From Oleiphilaceae bacterium (GTDB taxonomy: Bacteria > Pseudomonadota > Gammaproteobacteria > Pseudomonadales > Oleiphilaceae), in assembly GCA_022447365.1 (NCBI GenBank), contig JAKVBL010000004.1, forward strand, positions 334,872 to 398,871: DNA of 64,000 bases, written 5' to 3'. A program made the position numbers and the translations under genes. Shown here piece by piece: positions 17,438 through 27,527 of this stretch (the stretch's first letter is position 1; each line of letters begins with the position of its first letter). Below the pieces are notes generated by a model. That model was not told the origin of the DNA. It ran no database searches and worked only from the letters and a program-made list of their open reading frames with translations.

Positions 17438-18130
17438 GTGACAGATCAAGACAACCCAATGCAGCGAGTTATACGCAGTTTCGTAGTGCGAAGCGGGAGA
17501 ATGACCGCTGGGCAGACCCGAGGGTGGGATTCATATTGGGAAGCCTTTGGCCTAGATCCTGAACAAGAACTAAATTTCGAAGAGATATTTGGCAATACAA
17601 ACCCGGTTGTGTTCGAGATTGGTTTCGGTATGGGCAGTTCATTATTTGAAATGGCGAAAGCTGACCCAAATACGAATTTCGTCGGCGTTGAAGTCCATCG
17701 ACCCGGAGTTGGTGCCTTACTCGCTCAGGCGGGAGACGAAGGGCTCACAAACTTACGTCTGTTGTGTTGCGATGCGGTTGAGTTGCTTAAGAACAAAGTG
17801 CCTAACAACAGCTTGGCGCGTTTACAGTTATATTTCCCAGACCCTTGGCATAAAAAACGTCACCACAAACGTCGTATTGTTCAGCCAGAATTTGCTGCTT
17901 TGGTTGCCACTAAGCTTTCCGAGGGTGGAGTGTTTCATATGGCAACAGACTGGGAGCCTTATGCAGAACATATGGCTGAGGTTATGGATGCAGCACCTGA
18001 TTACAGTAATTGTGCAGAGACCGGCTCGTATTCTCCCAAGCCTGACTACCGACCTACTACTAAGTTTGAAAAACGTGGAGAGCGTTTAGGGCACGGTGTG
18101 TGGGATTTGCTTTACCGTAAATCTGTTTAG
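17438..18130 (+). CDS. trmB: tRNA (guanine-N7-)-methyltransferase TrmB
   Basis: Methylates G46 in the tRNA variable loop using SAM. The 230-residue protein has the SAM motif [11 protein letters not shown] (about 57-67), [12 protein letters not shown], the family signature [15 protein letters not shown] and [12 protein letters not shown] at the C-terminus. The GTG at 17438 follows AAGG by seven bases and gives the usual length. The acyltransferase gene follows after 11 bp, so they are probably cotranscribed. Confidence 0.95.
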   Translation: MTDQDNPMQRVIRSFVVRSGRMTAGQTRGWDSYWEAFGLDPEQELNFEEIFGNTNPVVFEIGFGMGSSLFEMAKADPNTNFVGVEVHRPGVGALLAQAGDEGLTNLRLLCCDAVELLKNKVPNNSLARLQLYFPDPWHKKRHHKRRIVQPEFAALVATKLSEGGVFHMATDWEPYAEHMAEVMDAAPDYSNCAETGSYSPKPDYRPTTKFEKRGERLGHGVWDLLYRKSV

Positions 18131-18141
18131 AGATTTGTTTG

Positions 18142-19818
18142 ATGCTGAAACTGCCATTCATTGCGCGGCAAGCAGGAAGTCGTGAAATAGTCCCGCCGCA
18201 AACGTCTGCGGGTTCATTTCATACCTCGGTTTCCGAGCTCGTGAAGCAAGCGGGAGTCGGTCTTGAATATGATCAGGCAAGCCTTGATCGTATCCCACAA
18301 CTTGGTCGTTTAATCATCCTAGCAAATGATCCTTTACCGGGCGTTTCGAGCTTAGCGTTATTGCACCTAGTCTCGCAGGTAAGATCAGATGTTGCCTGTA
18401 TTGCAGAGACAGGCAATCGATGGCTGACGGACTTGCCTGATGGCACACAATTAAATGCAGCCCAACAGTCGTCAGAACAAACAAAGCACAAGGCATTAGA
18501 GCATCTTGCGAATGAGGGTGTGCTCATTATTCAGCCTGTTCATTTGGGACGTTCCGAAGGTGTTCCTAAAATCACGCAGGAGCGCTGGCCGACAGACTTT
18601 CTTGCCATTGCAGAGCATTCACAAAGCCCCTTATTGCATATTCATGTCTCGAGTTCCGAGCAGCCTTATTTACAACAAGCACGTCTTTTTTATCGTGGGC
18701 ATGGCCTTGTTCAAGATTTCGCTCAAACACTCGCGAAGAAGTTTCTACCGAACGTTTACGACCAACGTTTGCTTGTTGGCGAGATAATCGATTCCACGGA
18801 TTACAAAGATCTACCCCTGCAAGATAAGTACAAAGCGAAGCTATTAAGAAAACAGTTATATCGTGCGGTAAAAGGGAAGAGTTCTTATTTCAAGACCTTG
18901 CCAGCGATTGCAACGGCCGAGCCAAGGTCCTCATTATTGGACGAGCTTCAGCACGCTAGTTTGCTTGGTAAAACAAAAGACGGAAAGTTGATTTACTTGT
19001 GTTCAGTAGATGAGGGCTCTTCTTTATTGAAAGAGATCGGTCGGCTACGAGAACAGGCCTTTCGTTTAGTCGGAGAGGGCAGTGGCAAAGCCTGCGATGT
19101 TGATGCCTTTGATCTTTACTATCAGCATATTGTTCTATGGGACGAGTCGGACCAAGAAGTCGTTGGTGCATATCGTTTACGGTCAACGCATGATATTGCG
19201 ATTGATCAGTTATATACATCGACACTAATGCATTATTTGCCTAGTGCTGAGCCAACCTTGGCACGCGGTGTCGAACTGGGCAGAAGCTTTGTTCAACCAA
19301 AGTATTGGGGCTCTCGCAGTCTTGATTACTTGTGGACGGGGATCGCCGCGTATATTCGACAAAACTCTCAAGTTCGCTACTTGCTCGGTGCAGTGAGTAT
19401 TTCAAATGCCTTTAGCCAAAAAGGTAAGGACCTCTTGCTTGGTTATTACGGTAAGTACTATTTTTCACATACACCGATTATCGAATGTAAACGACCTTAC
19501 ATGATGGGCTATCAAGCCAAGGTCCACAACCAGCACCTGTTCGATGGTTTAGATTCAAGAGATGCCTTTGTTGTGTTGCGTGAGCAGCTGGGTTTGATTG
19601 GTCACTCTGTTCCTACGCTCTACAAGCAATACTCAGAGTTATGTGATGACGGTGGAACCCGATTCCACGGCTTTAATATTGACCCTGATTTTCAAGACTG
19701 TATTGACGGTTTGGTGGTAGTGGATTTGAGTAAATTGAAACCGCTTAAGCGCAAGCGTTATGAGTTAGTTGATCACGACTTTTTAGCGTTTGAATTAGAG
19801 GGTGCAGTCGATGTCTGA
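18142..19818 (+). CDS. Fusion of a decayed PlsC-like acyltransferase and an OlsB-like GNAT acyltransferase
   Basis: A 558-residue protein with two lipid-acyltransferase halves. The N-terminal half (about 40-260) resembles hemolysin-type lysophospholipid acyltransferases, but the expected NHP-type motif reads ANDPLPGVSS, so the catalytic His is Asp and the later Asp is Ser. The C-terminal half (about 280-500; VGAYRLRS, ARGVELGRSFV, GAVSISNAF) matches OlsB-like N-acyltransferases, which acylate ornithine in aminolipid synthesis. A product such as ornithine lipid is inference. The order is PlsC-like then OlsB-like, opposite to OlsF. The ATG at 18142 is used; its end overlaps tcdA by eight bases. 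Confidence 0.78.
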   Translation: MLKLPFIARQAGSREIVPPQTSAGSFHTSVSELVKQAGVGLEYDQASLDRIPQLGRLIILANDPLPGVSSLALLHLVSQVRSDVACIAETGNRWLTDLPDGTQLNAAQQSSEQTKHKALEHLANEGVLIIQPVHLGRSEGVPKITQERWPTDFLAIAEHSQSPLLHIHVSSSEQPYLQQARLFYRGHGLVQDFAQTLAKKFLPNVYDQRLLVGEIIDSTDYKDLPLQDKYKAKLLRKQLYRAVKGKSSYFKTLPAIATAEPRSSLLDELQHASLLGKTKDGKLIYLCSVDEGSSLLKEIGRLREQAFRLVGEGSGKACDVDAFDLYYQHIVLWDESDQEVVGAYRLRSTHDIAIDQLYTSTLMHYLPSAEPTLARGVELGRSFVQPKYWGSRSLDYLWTGIAAYIRQNSQVRYLLGAVSISNAFSQKGKDLLLGYYGKYYFSHTPIIECKRPYMMGYQAKVHNQHLFDGLDSRDAFVVLREQLGLIGHSVPTLYKQYSELCDDGGTRFHGFNIDPDFQDCIDGLVVVDLSKLKPLKRKRYELVDHDFLAFELEGAVDV

Positions 19819-20620
19819 TCAAGAGTCTGTGAACCTAAAGTCAATTACAGAAGACTACGCCTTTCGTTTTGGAGGGATTGCCCGACTCTATGGCATGAAC
19901 GCCTTGCAGGTGTTTTTAAATAGCCATATAGCTGTAGTGGGTATTGGTGGTGTTGGGTCATGGGTAGCTGAAGCGTTAGCGCGTTCAGGTATTGGTGAAA
20001 TCACCTTGATTGATTTGGATGATGTTTGTGTTTCGAATATCAATCGACAAGTCCATGCCTTGCAGAATACGGTTGGCCATATGAAGACTGAGGTAATGGC
20101 TGAGCGTCTTAAAGAGATCAACCCTGATATTCAAGTCCATGTGAAGCACACATTTCTAACGCCTAAAAATGTCGGTGACTTACTCACTACAGAATTTAGT
20201 TATGTGTTTGACGCCACGGACAGCGTGAAGGCAAAAACTTCTATTGTTGTGCATTGCCGTCGAAACAAAATTCCATTGATGGTTTGCGGCGGCGCTGGCG
20301 GACAATTAGACCCGACACAAATCCAGATTGAAGATTTGGCACGCACCACGCAAGACCCATTGTTGGCGAAGATTCGAAACAACTTGCGTCGCTTACATAA
20401 CTATTCCCGCAATCCAAAACGTAAGTTTGGCGTTGAGTGTGTCTACTCAACCGAACAATTAAAGTATGCCCAACTCGATGGCAGTGTATGCGCTTCGAAA
20501 CCTGATGGAGCCGGACCTGTTAAGTTGGATTGCGCTTCAGGCTTTGGTGCAGTCACATCCGTCACATCTGTGTTCGCAATGGTGGGCGTATCGAGAATCC
20601 TTGCTAAACTGGCTAGATAA
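19811..20620 (+). CDS. tcdA: tRNA threonylcarbamoyladenosine dehydratase TcdA (CsdL)
   Basis: E1-like enzyme that cyclises t6A37 of tRNA to ct6A using ATP. The 269-residue protein has the nucleotide motif VVGIGGVGSWVAEAL, IDLDDVCVSNINRQ, and the region GGAGGQLDPTQIQIEDLART followed by the RKFGVECVYSTE segment typical of TcdA rather than MoeB or ThiF. The ATG at 19811 is preferred to the GTG at 19802. It overlaps the end of the acyltransferase gene, so translation is probably coupled. Confidence 0.93.
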   Translation: MSDQESVNLKSITEDYAFRFGGIARLYGMNALQVFLNSHIAVVGIGGVGSWVAEALARSGIGEITLIDLDDVCVSNINRQVHALQNTVGHMKTEVMAERLKEINPDIQVHVKHTFLTPKNVGDLLTTEFSYVFDATDSVKAKTSIVVHCRRNKIPLMVCGGAGGQLDPTQIQIEDLARTTQDPLLAKIRNNLRRLHNYSRNPKRKFGVECVYSTEQLKYAQLDGSVCASKPDGAGPVKLDCASGFGAVTSVTSVFAMVGVSRILAKLAR

Positions 20621-20690
20621 GTTTTATTTTAGCCAGTTTGCCTGCGTTGAGCGGGCCATGGAGATGTGTTGATCCCCAAGGAAAGCCTCG

Positions 20691-22499
20691 ATGCTTGAAC
20701 ACAGCGTTATTACTCTCGCTTCAATCGGCGTCGTTTCATTAATTTGTCAGTGGGTCGCATGGCGTTTACGCCAACCGGCTATTTTGTTCTTGCTTGTTGC
20801 GGGAATCATCCTTGGCCCGTGGCTGGGATGGTTGAACCCAGATGGCCTTCTCGGAGACATGTTGTTTCCGATTATCTCTCTTGCTGTAGCGGTTATCTTA
20901 TTTGAGGGAAGTTTAACCCTTAAGTTTTCTGAGCTCGGTGGCCACGGTAAAATGGTACGTAACCTACTAGCCTCAGGCACCGTTGTTACTTGTTTTATTG
21001 CAACCTTTGCCGCGTATCTAGCGCTCGATATCCCTTTATCTCTCGCAATGTTGTTTGGTTCGATTGTCGTAGTCAGCGGACCCACGGTGATCATGCCCTT
21101 ACTTCGTTCTGTCAGACCCTCCGGACGAATTACTAATATCTTAAAATGGGAAGGCATAGTCATTGACCCAATAGGAGCTTTACTCGCCGTATTGGTATTC
21201 GAATTTATTATCGCAAGTGGTGATGGCGGCAGTGCGTTTTTACAAACACTCGGCACATTCGGAGCCACATTAGTTTTAGGCCTAACCTTAGGCGGCGCTT
21301 CTGGGTATATATTGGGCGAAGCCTTGCGCAGTCATTGGCTGCCGCAGTTTTTATTAAATACGGGCACGCTGACGTTTATGCTCGGCGTATACGCGCTCTC
21401 TAATTTTTTGGTACATGAGTCGGGTTTGCTTACGGTGACCGTCATGGGAATTTGGTTAGCCAACATGAGAGGCGTGCCGATCGATGAGATTTTAGAATTT
21501 AAAGAATCTCTTTCTGTATTGCTGATCTCTGCATTGTTCATTTTACTTGCCGCCAGAATGGAATTAGTCGCTCTGTATGACTTAGGCATTGCGGCAGTAT
21601 GGATTATGCTCGCACTCATATTTTTGGCTCGCCCGATTTCCGTGTTTGTCGCAGCGATTGGCACTGACTTAAGTCGGCAAGAAAAATTTTTCTTATCTTG
21701 GATTGCGCCACGGGGTATCGTCGCGGCTGCGGTATCTTCGTTATTTGCGTTTAAGTTAGAAGAGCAGGGAATGGTTGAGGCTGGAGTGCTGGTGCCTTTA
21801 GTGTTTCTTGTGATTGTAGTGACTGTGGCTTTGCAGAGTGTGACCGCACGACCATTAGCGAAAGCCTTAGGCGCGCAAGAAGCGGATGATCATGGCTTTT
21901 TATTCTTGGGGGCAAATCCACTCGCTCGTGATATTGCCAAAGCATTCTCAGAGCGTGGTGTGAAAGTTATTGTATCTGATACCAGCTGGGAAAATGTTCG
22001 TGCCGCTAGAATGGCAAGTTTACCGGTGTACTACGGGAATGCCGCGTCAGAACATGCTGAGAATAATCTTGATTTGACCGGAATAGGGCAATTCTTAGCG
22101 ATTTCACCTTACAAACAACTGAACGCTCATGTGGTGTATCACTACCTTGATCACTTTGGTGCAAAGCATGTGTTTGCTTTTAAAGAAGCGGAGCAAGAGC
22201 AACGAGCCAGCCATCAAGTATCAGAGACGTTCATGCAAACCAATAGCTTGTTTCAAGATGGCTTGAGTTACGCCAAGTTGGCAAGTCTGTATGCGAAAGG
22301 TGCGACAGTGAAACTCACACAACTGAGTGATGAGTTTTCTTTTGAGGATTACAAACGCGAGAATGATTCGAGAGCGACATTGTTATTTGGCATTTCGAGC
22401 GATGGCTGCGTTTATCCTATCGGCGGTAAAGAAAGTGTTGAGCCGCAGAGCGGTTGGGCGGTAGTAAGTTTGGTGCAAAAGAAAGAGGACGTGGCGTAA
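20691..22499 (+). CDS. CPA1-type cation:proton antiporter with C-terminal TrkA-N domain
   Basis: Inner-membrane sodium/proton or potassium/proton antiporter of 602 residues. About twelve hydrophobic segments fill residues 1-390, with the family motifs FEGSLTLKF, VVSGPTVIMPLLR and WEGIVIDPIGA, the last carrying the ion-binding Asp. A Rossmann-like TrkA-N domain follows (about 400-520; FLGANPLARDIAKAFSERGV), probably gating by nucleotides. It resembles NhaP-type proteins. The ATG at 20691 is preceded by AAGGAAAG. It stands alone, with moaE convergent downstream. Confidence 0.88.
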   Translation: MLEHSVITLASIGVVSLICQWVAWRLRQPAILFLLVAGIILGPWLGWLNPDGLLGDMLFPIISLAVAVILFEGSLTLKFSELGGHGKMVRNLLASGTVVTCFIATFAAYLALDIPLSLAMLFGSIVVVSGPTVIMPLLRSVRPSGRITNILKWEGIVIDPIGALLAVLVFEFIIASGDGGSAFLQTLGTFGATLVLGLTLGGASGYILGEALRSHWLPQFLLNTGTLTFMLGVYALSNFLVHESGLLTVTVMGIWLANMRGVPIDEILEFKESLSVLLISALFILLAARMELVALYDLGIAAVWIMLALIFLARPISVFVAAIGTDLSRQEKFFLSWIAPRGIVAAAVSSLFAFKLEEQGMVEAGVLVPLVFLVIVVTVALQSVTARPLAKALGAQEADDHGFLFLGANPLARDIAKAFSERGVKVIVSDTSWENVRAARMASLPVYYGNAASEHAENNLDLTGIGQFLAISPYKQLNAHVVYHYLDHFGAKHVFAFKEAEQEQRASHQVSETFMQTNSLFQDGLSYAKLASLYAKGATVKLTQLSDEFSFEDYKRENDSRATLLFGISSDGCVYPIGGKESVEPQSGWAVVSLVQKKEDVA

Positions 22500-22525
22500 G
22501 TTTTTAGGATTCCTAAGCTAAAGGA

Positions 22526-22975
22526 TTAGGATTCCCATTGTTTAGCCTGTTCTAAATCACTGTCTTTTGCTTCAACCCAGACTGTTTTTTCGCCGACTTC
22601 TTTTTTCCAGATTGTCGCATCTCGTTTTAAATAATCCATGATAAAACTGCAGGCAGCGAAGGATGCATCGCGATGAGAAGAACTGACGGCCACAACAACG
22701 ATTTGATCATCTAGTTTAAGTTCTCCGACACGATGAATAATGCATGTCCCTAGGATAGGCCAACGTCGTTTCGCCTGATCAACGATTTTCGCTAATTGCT
22801 TTTCAGTCATGCCTGGATAGTGTTCAAGCACGATGCTTTCTACGCCAGATTGATCTCCAAACTCTCGCACTAAACCTGTAAATGTACAGATTGCCCCAGT
22901 TTTTCCTGGATGTTGTTGGCGTAATTGCTGATGAATCTCTGCAATATCAAAATCATTTTCTTGGACTTGGATCAT
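22526..22975 (-). CDS. moaE: Molybdopterin synthase large subunit MoaE
   Basis: Catalytic subunit that, with thiocarboxylated MoaD, converts cyclic pyranopterin monophosphate to molybdopterin. The 149-residue protein has TGAICTFTGLVREFG, LEHYPGMTEKQL, the motif VVVAVSSSHRDASF and the essential C-terminal Lys region PIWKKE-like (ATIWKKEVGE). It is the last gene of moeA-moaD-moaE, with 4 bp after the moaD stop codon. moaA and moaC are not in the window. Confidence 0.96.
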   Translation of the reverse strand: MIQVQENDFDIAEIHQQLRQQHPGKTGAICTFTGLVREFGDQSGVESIVLEHYPGMTEKQLAKIVDQAKRRWPILGTCIIHRVGELKLDDQIVVVAVSSSHRDASFAACSFIMDYLKRDATIWKKEVGEKTVWVEAKDSDLEQAKQWES

Positions 22976-22979
22976 CGAG

Positions 22980-23225
22980 CTAGCCGCCTGTTACTGGAGG
23001 GAAGAAAGCAATGTCATCGTCGTTGCTAATGGGCGCTGAGAAATCAGTGACTTCTTGGTTTACTGCAACGAGTAGCTTTGTAGAGTTTAAGGCAGAAGCC
23101 CAAGGTTCACCTCGGTTTGCTAGCTGTTCTTTGAGTTCTTGTACCGTTGATATAGTCGGGTCATTGACTTCAAGTTCGCCACAATTTAACTGTTCTTTTA
23201 AGCTCGCGAAAAATAGTACTTTCAT
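22980..23225 (-). CDS. moaD: Molybdopterin synthase sulfur carrier subunit MoaD
   Basis: Ubiquitin-like 81-residue sulfur carrier. It ends in PPVTGG, the double glycine whose C-terminus is thiocarboxylated for sulfur transfer to precursor Z. It opens with KVLFFASLKEQL, as in the family. Its ATG overlaps the moeA stop by one base (TAATG), indicating translational coupling. Confidence 0.94.
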   Translation of the reverse strand: MKVLFFASLKEQLNCGELEVNDPTISTVQELKEQLANRGEPWASALNSTKLLVAVNQEVTDFSAPISNDDDIAFFPPVTGG

Positions 23226-24460
23226 TACTGATCCAAGGTAGTTTCAGGAAGTTGAAGAAGATGTGAGAAAGGAATAAACGTCACTAAGTCTCCAGCTTGT
23301 GGGCAGGTATTTTCGGGAATAACTGCGAAGCCTTCAGCCCAACATGATGACCTCATCATGCCAGAACTTTGATTCGGATGCGCGATGATTTGATTGTCCT
23401 CGTTCAGGCGCACACGGATAAATTCGCGTCGAATGCCAGCTTTCTTCCAGTTAAAGCCCAGATGGAATTGGTGAGTGCGTATCTGCGTTACTCTGCAGCC
23501 CTGGCGTTTCAATAAAACAGAGCGTGCCAGCATTAAAAATGTCACGAGTACTGCACTCGGGTTTCCCGGTAATCCAAGAATAGGTGTATCGCCAACTTTG
23601 CCAAGCATGAATGGTTTGCCCGGTTTAATTGCAATGCGCCAGAAATCTATTTCGCCAAGTTCTTCGATCGCGGCTTTTATATAATCTTCTTCGCCAACAG
23701 ACGCGCCGCCCGAGCTAATGATAATGTCTGATTCCGCAGCCTTGTTGAGGGCTTCGATCGTCGCGTCTAGCTTGTCGGCAACACATCCGATATTGCGGAC
23801 TTCAAAGCCAAAGCTACGGATTAATCCTTCCAAAAGGTATTGGTTCGAATTATAGATTTGTCCGGGTTTTAACTCGCTTCCTGGTTGCGCTAGTTCGTCG
23901 CCGGTCGATACTACTGCAACGGTTAGAGGGCGATATGTTTTTATCTCCGCGATACCAGAAGAGGCAAGCAAAGAAATATTCTGTGGGCGCAGAACATCGC
24001 CTTTGCGGAGCAATGTATCGCCTACTTGAAAGTCTTGCCCCGCTGGACGAAGGTTCTGATTCAAAGATAAATTTGAGCTGGTGCTTAACAGAGTTGTACC
24101 GTTAAGTTCGCTTAGTTCGGCACTCTCTTGCATCAGTACGCAATCAGCACCTTCTGGTACAGGAGCTCCAGTGAAAATGCGAGCAGCTTCGCCTTCTTTA
24201 AGCTGCCCTGGTGCACTGCCTGCAGGAACACGCATCGTGACAGGGAGAGCTGACTTTTGAATATCGCTAATACGAAACGCGTATCCATCAACAGCACTGT
24301 TGTGAAACGGTGGTTGGGAAATGCGCGCTTTTATATCGCTTGCGGATACTCTATTTAGCGCTTGCTCAATGGGCGTAGTTTCTTCTTGCGAGCAGGTTTG
24401 AACACGAGAGGATAATTGTTCGATAGCATCTTCAAGAGGGAGTAGTTTGCTGGCACTCAT
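23225..24460 (-). CDS. moeA: Molybdopterin molybdenumtransferase MoeA
   Basis: Inserts molybdate into adenylylated molybdopterin. The 411-residue protein shows the MoeA start (LLPLEDAIEQL), NSAVDGYAFR, the domain with VVSTGDEL, SSGGASVGEEDY, LGLPGNPSAVLVTF and a C-terminal beta domain. It is first in moeA-moaD-moaE. Its start faces rho across 243 bp that carry no recognised gene. Confidence 0.95.
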   Translation of the reverse strand: MSASKLLPLEDAIEQLSSRVQTCSQEETTPIEQALNRVSASDIKARISQPPFHNSAVDGYAFRISDIQKSALPVTMRVPAGSAPGQLKEGEAARIFTGAPVPEGADCVLMQESAELSELNGTTLLSTSSNLSLNQNLRPAGQDFQVGDTLLRKGDVLRPQNISLLASSGIAEIKTYRPLTVAVVSTGDELAQPGSELKPGQIYNSNQYLLEGLIRSFGFEVRNIGCVADKLDATIEALNKAAESDIIISSGGASVGEEDYIKAAIEELGEIDFWRIAIKPGKPFMLGKVGDTPILGLPGNPSAVLVTFLMLARSVLLKRQGCRVTQIRTHQFHLGFNWKKAGIRREFIRVRLNEDNQIIAHPNQSSGMMRSSCWAEGFAVIPENTCPQAGDLVTFIPFSHLLQLPETTLDQ

Positions 24461-24703
24461 ACCGATTTTTTTGGCCTTATAAGTTGGTTTGCTTGCATCA
24501 AGTGTATTTTGATCAAAAACTTTAGCTTGTGAAGCGATTTTTTGCGCAATAAAACTAGCTATTGTAAAAGAATTGATCTATCTTAAGTTTGTAGCCGTAA
24601 CTAGCAAGGCTCAATGACTAATTGCATTGCGCTCGCAGCGCGTTTCCCTGAAATTTCCTAAATCCTTCGAAAAACACAACTCTGTGTCCTCAAGACAATT
24701 GCT

Positions 24704-25966
24704 ATGAATCTTACCGAACTTAAGAAAAAATCTGTTCCTGAATTATTAGAAATCGCTTCAGAGATGGGGCTAGACAACCTAGCACGCTCTCGTAAGCAAG
24801 ATGTAATCTTCACAATCCTAAAACGTCACGCGAAAAGCGGTGAAGACATTTTTGGAGATGGTGTACTTGAAATTCTTCAAGATGGCTTCGGCTTCTTGCG
24901 TTCTGCTGAGGGTTCATACCTAGCAGGCCCAGACGATATTTATGTTTCGCCGAGTCAAATTCGTCGTTTCAATCTTCGAACGGGTGATACGATTTCTGGA
25001 AAGATTCGACCACCAAAGGATGGCGAACGTTATTTTGCTTTATTGAAAGTTAGCCAAATTAACTTCGATAAGCCGGAATCGTCTAAGAACAAAATTTTGT
25101 TCGAAAACCTTACACCTTTGTTCCCTAATGATCGTTTGGTGCTAGAAGTTGGTAATGGTTCAACAGAAGACTTATCTGGTCGTATCCTCGATTTAGTAGC
25201 ACCAGTAGGTAAAGGCCAACGTGGCTTGGTGGTATCACCACCGAAAGCTGGTAAAACCTTGATGATGCAGCAGATTGCCCAATCGGTTACAAAGAACAAT
25301 CCTGAGTGCCACTTGATGGTTCTTCTGATTGACGAGCGTCCTGAAGAAGTAACAGAAATGCAGCGCTCAGTGCGTGGCGAAGTGGTCGCGAGTACCTTTG
25401 ATGAGCCGCCAGCACGTCACGTTCAAGTAGCTGAAATGGTAATTGAAAAGGCTAAGCGTCTTGTTGAACACAAGCAAGATGTGGTCATTATTCTCGACTC
25501 GATTACACGTCTTGCACGTGCTTACAACACGATTATTCCAAGCTCTGGTAAGGTTCTTACCGGTGGTGTTGATGCGCACGCACTAGAGCGTCCAAAGCGT
25601 TTCTTTGGTGCAGCACGTAACGTCGAAGAAGGTGGCAGCTTAACCATCATCGCAACAGCACTTGTTGATACTGGTTCGAAGATGGATGAAGTCATCTACG
25701 AAGAATTCAAAGGCACAGGTAATATGGAAGTTCATTTAGATCGTCGTATCGCGGAGAAACGTACTTATCCAGCGATCAACATTCGACGTTCTGGTACACG
25801 TCGTGAAGAGCAGTTGATGTCGGATGATGAGCTACAACGGGTTTGGATCTTGCGTAAGCTTCTTCACAACATGGAAGATGATGTCGCAGCAACTGAGTTT
25901 TTGATCGACAAGTTGAAAGATACTAAGACGAACGACGAGTTCTTCTTAGCAATGAAAAAGCGTTAG
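24704..25966 (+). CDS. rho: Transcription termination factor Rho
   Basis: Hexameric RNA helicase that ends transcription. The 420-residue protein has the N-terminal helix [15 protein letters not shown], the RNP1 cold-shock motif DGFGFLR (about 60-66), P-loop PPKAGKT (179-185), Walker [17 protein letters not shown] and the Q/R-loop segments. This is the standard length with no insertion. Codon use appears strongly biased, as in highly expressed genes. A long leader (24461-24703) with a GCGCT/AGCGC hairpin near 24640 might hold rho autoregulation. ubiD follows. Confidence 0.98.
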   Translation: MNLTELKKKSVPELLEIASEMGLDNLARSRKQDVIFTILKRHAKSGEDIFGDGVLEILQDGFGFLRSAEGSYLAGPDDIYVSPSQIRRFNLRTGDTISGKIRPPKDGERYFALLKVSQINFDKPESSKNKILFENLTPLFPNDRLVLEVGNGSTEDLSGRILDLVAPVGKGQRGLVVSPPKAGKTLMMQQIAQSVTKNNPECHLMVLLIDERPEEVTEMQRSVRGEVVASTFDEPPARHVQVAEMVIEKAKRLVEHKQDVVIILDSITRLARAYNTIIPSSGKVLTGGVDAHALERPKRFFGAARNVEEGGSLTIIATALVDTGSKMDEVIYEEFKGTGNMEVHLDRRIAEKRTYPAINIRRSGTRREEQLMSDDELQRVWILRKLLHNMEDDVAATEFLIDKLKDTKTNDEFFLAMKKR

Positions 25967-25980
25967 TACTTATTAATACT

Positions 25981-26011
25981 AAAAAAAGCCGGCTAGTTGA
26001 GTCGGCTTTTT
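25981..26011. terminator. Bidirectional-looking terminator after rho
   Basis: AGCCGGCT and AGTCGGCT pair (one G-T wobble) around a short loop, preceded by A6 and followed by T6, 19 bp after the rho stop codon. Confidence 0.88.
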
Positions 26012-26033
26012 TATTGTTCTCGTAAAACACCCT

Positions 26034-27515
26034 ATGAAATATAAAGATCTCAGAGATTTTATCTCACAGTTAGAAGAGCAAGGCGAACTTGTACGCGTTA
26101 AAAAAGAAGTAGATCCAAATTTGGAGATGACCGAAATTTGTGATCGTACGCTTCGAGCCGGTGGCCCGGCTATTTTATTTGAAAATCCAAAAGGCTCCGA
26201 TATATCGGTCTTAGGAAATCTTTTTGGTACACCTCGGCGCGTAGCCTTGGGGATGGGGCAAGAGAATGTGACGGCACTTCGCGAAGTCGGAAAGCTTCTC
26301 GCATTTTTAAAAGAGCCTGATCCACCAAAAGGTTTAAAAGATGCTTGGCAGAAACTTCCTATCTTCAAGCAAGTTTTGAATATGGGGCCAAAGGTGCTCC
26401 GTAACGCACCTTGCCAAGAAGTCGTGATCGAGAAGGATCAAGTCGATCTCAGTAAAATCCCAGTTCAAACCTGTTGGCCGGGGGATGCAGGCCCCTTGAT
26501 TACATGGCCGCTTGTGGTAACGAAAGGTCCTGATCCTGAGAGAGAACGCCAGAATTTAGGTATCTACCGTCAGCAAGTCATTGGTAAGAATCGCCTGATC
26601 ATGCGCTGGCTATCGCATCGTGGTGGCGCGCTTGATTTACGTGAGTGGCAAGAGAAATATCCCGATAAACCGTTCCCAGTGGCGGTCGCTTTGGGTGCAG
26701 ACCCTGCGACGATTTTAGGTGCTGTAACGCCGGTGCCAGACTCGTTGTCTGAATATGCGTTTGCAGGCTTACTGCGTGGCGGTAAAACAGAAACTGTAAA
26801 GACAAAGCATTCTGAGCTGACTGTGCCCGCGAGTGCTGAGTTTGTTTTAGAGGGCTTTATTTACCCCAACGACACGGCTCCAGAAGGTCCATTTGGTGAC
26901 CACACAGGTTATTACAATGAAGTAGATGAGTTCCCAGTATTTACCGTGGAGCGTATTACGCATCGTAAAGATCCGATTTACCACAGTACTTACACGGGAC
27001 GTCCACCTGATGAACCAGCTGTACTTGGGCTTGCATTGAATGAAGTCTTTATACCGATATTGCAAAAGCAGTTTCCTGAGATCGTTGATTTCTATTTGCC
27101 GCCAGAAGGCTGCTCGTATCGATTAGCCGTAGTGACGATGAAGAAACAATATCCCGGGCACGCGAAGCGGGTCATGATGGGAGTTTGGTCTTTCTTGCGT
27201 CAATTTATGTATACCAAGTTTGTCATTGTGACTGATGACGATGTAGATGCGCGTAATTGGGAAGATGTTATCTGGGCAATTACGACTAGAATGGATCCAG
27301 CACGCGATACTACTTTGGTCGAGAACACGCCAATAGATTACCTCGACTTCGCTTCGCCGATTTCTGGTTTGGGGTCGAAGATGGGTATGGATGCCACCAA
27401 TAAATGGCCAGGTGAAACTGATCGTGAGTGGGGACGTTCAATTGAAATGGATGCGGATGTAAAAGCGCGTGTGGACTCAATGTGGGATGAACTTGGTGTC
27501 TTGCCAAAGACTTAG
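26034..27515 (+). CDS. ubiD: 4-hydroxy-3-polyprenylbenzoate decarboxylase UbiD
   Basis: Prenylated-FMN-dependent decarboxylase in ubiquinone synthesis. The 493-residue protein opens with [14 protein letters not shown] and shows [12 protein letters not shown], the prFMN-site region [11 protein letters not shown], the catalytic Glu-Arg-Glu region around EFVLEGFI and [11 protein letters not shown], and PLPPEG-like [10 protein letters not shown]. UbiX, which makes the cofactor, is not in the window. It follows rho and precedes the ferredoxin reductase, an order also seen in Pseudomonas. Confidence 0.96.
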   Translation: MKYKDLRDFISQLEEQGELVRVKKEVDPNLEMTEICDRTLRAGGPAILFENPKGSDISVLGNLFGTPRRVALGMGQENVTALREVGKLLAFLKEPDPPKGLKDAWQKLPIFKQVLNMGPKVLRNAPCQEVVIEKDQVDLSKIPVQTCWPGDAGPLITWPLVVTKGPDPERERQNLGIYRQQVIGKNRLIMRWLSHRGGALDLREWQEKYPDKPFPVAVALGADPATILGAVTPVPDSLSEYAFAGLLRGGKTETVKTKHSELTVPASAEFVLEGFIYPNDTAPEGPFGDHTGYYNEVDEFPVFTVERITHRKDPIYHSTYTGRPPDEPAVLGLALNEVFIPILQKQFPEIVDFYLPPEGCSYRLAVVTMKKQYPGHAKRVMMGVWSFLRQFMYTKFVIVTDDDVDARNWEDVIWAITTRMDPARDTTLVENTPIDYLDFASPISGLGSKMGMDATNKWPGETDREWGRSIEMDADVKARVDSMWDELGVLPKT

Positions 27516-27527
27516 CGTGTTTGGTAA

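Noticed and set aside
24461..24703. Possible riboswitch in the rho leader
   Set aside because: Only one short hairpin is visible and no known riboswitch core was recognised.
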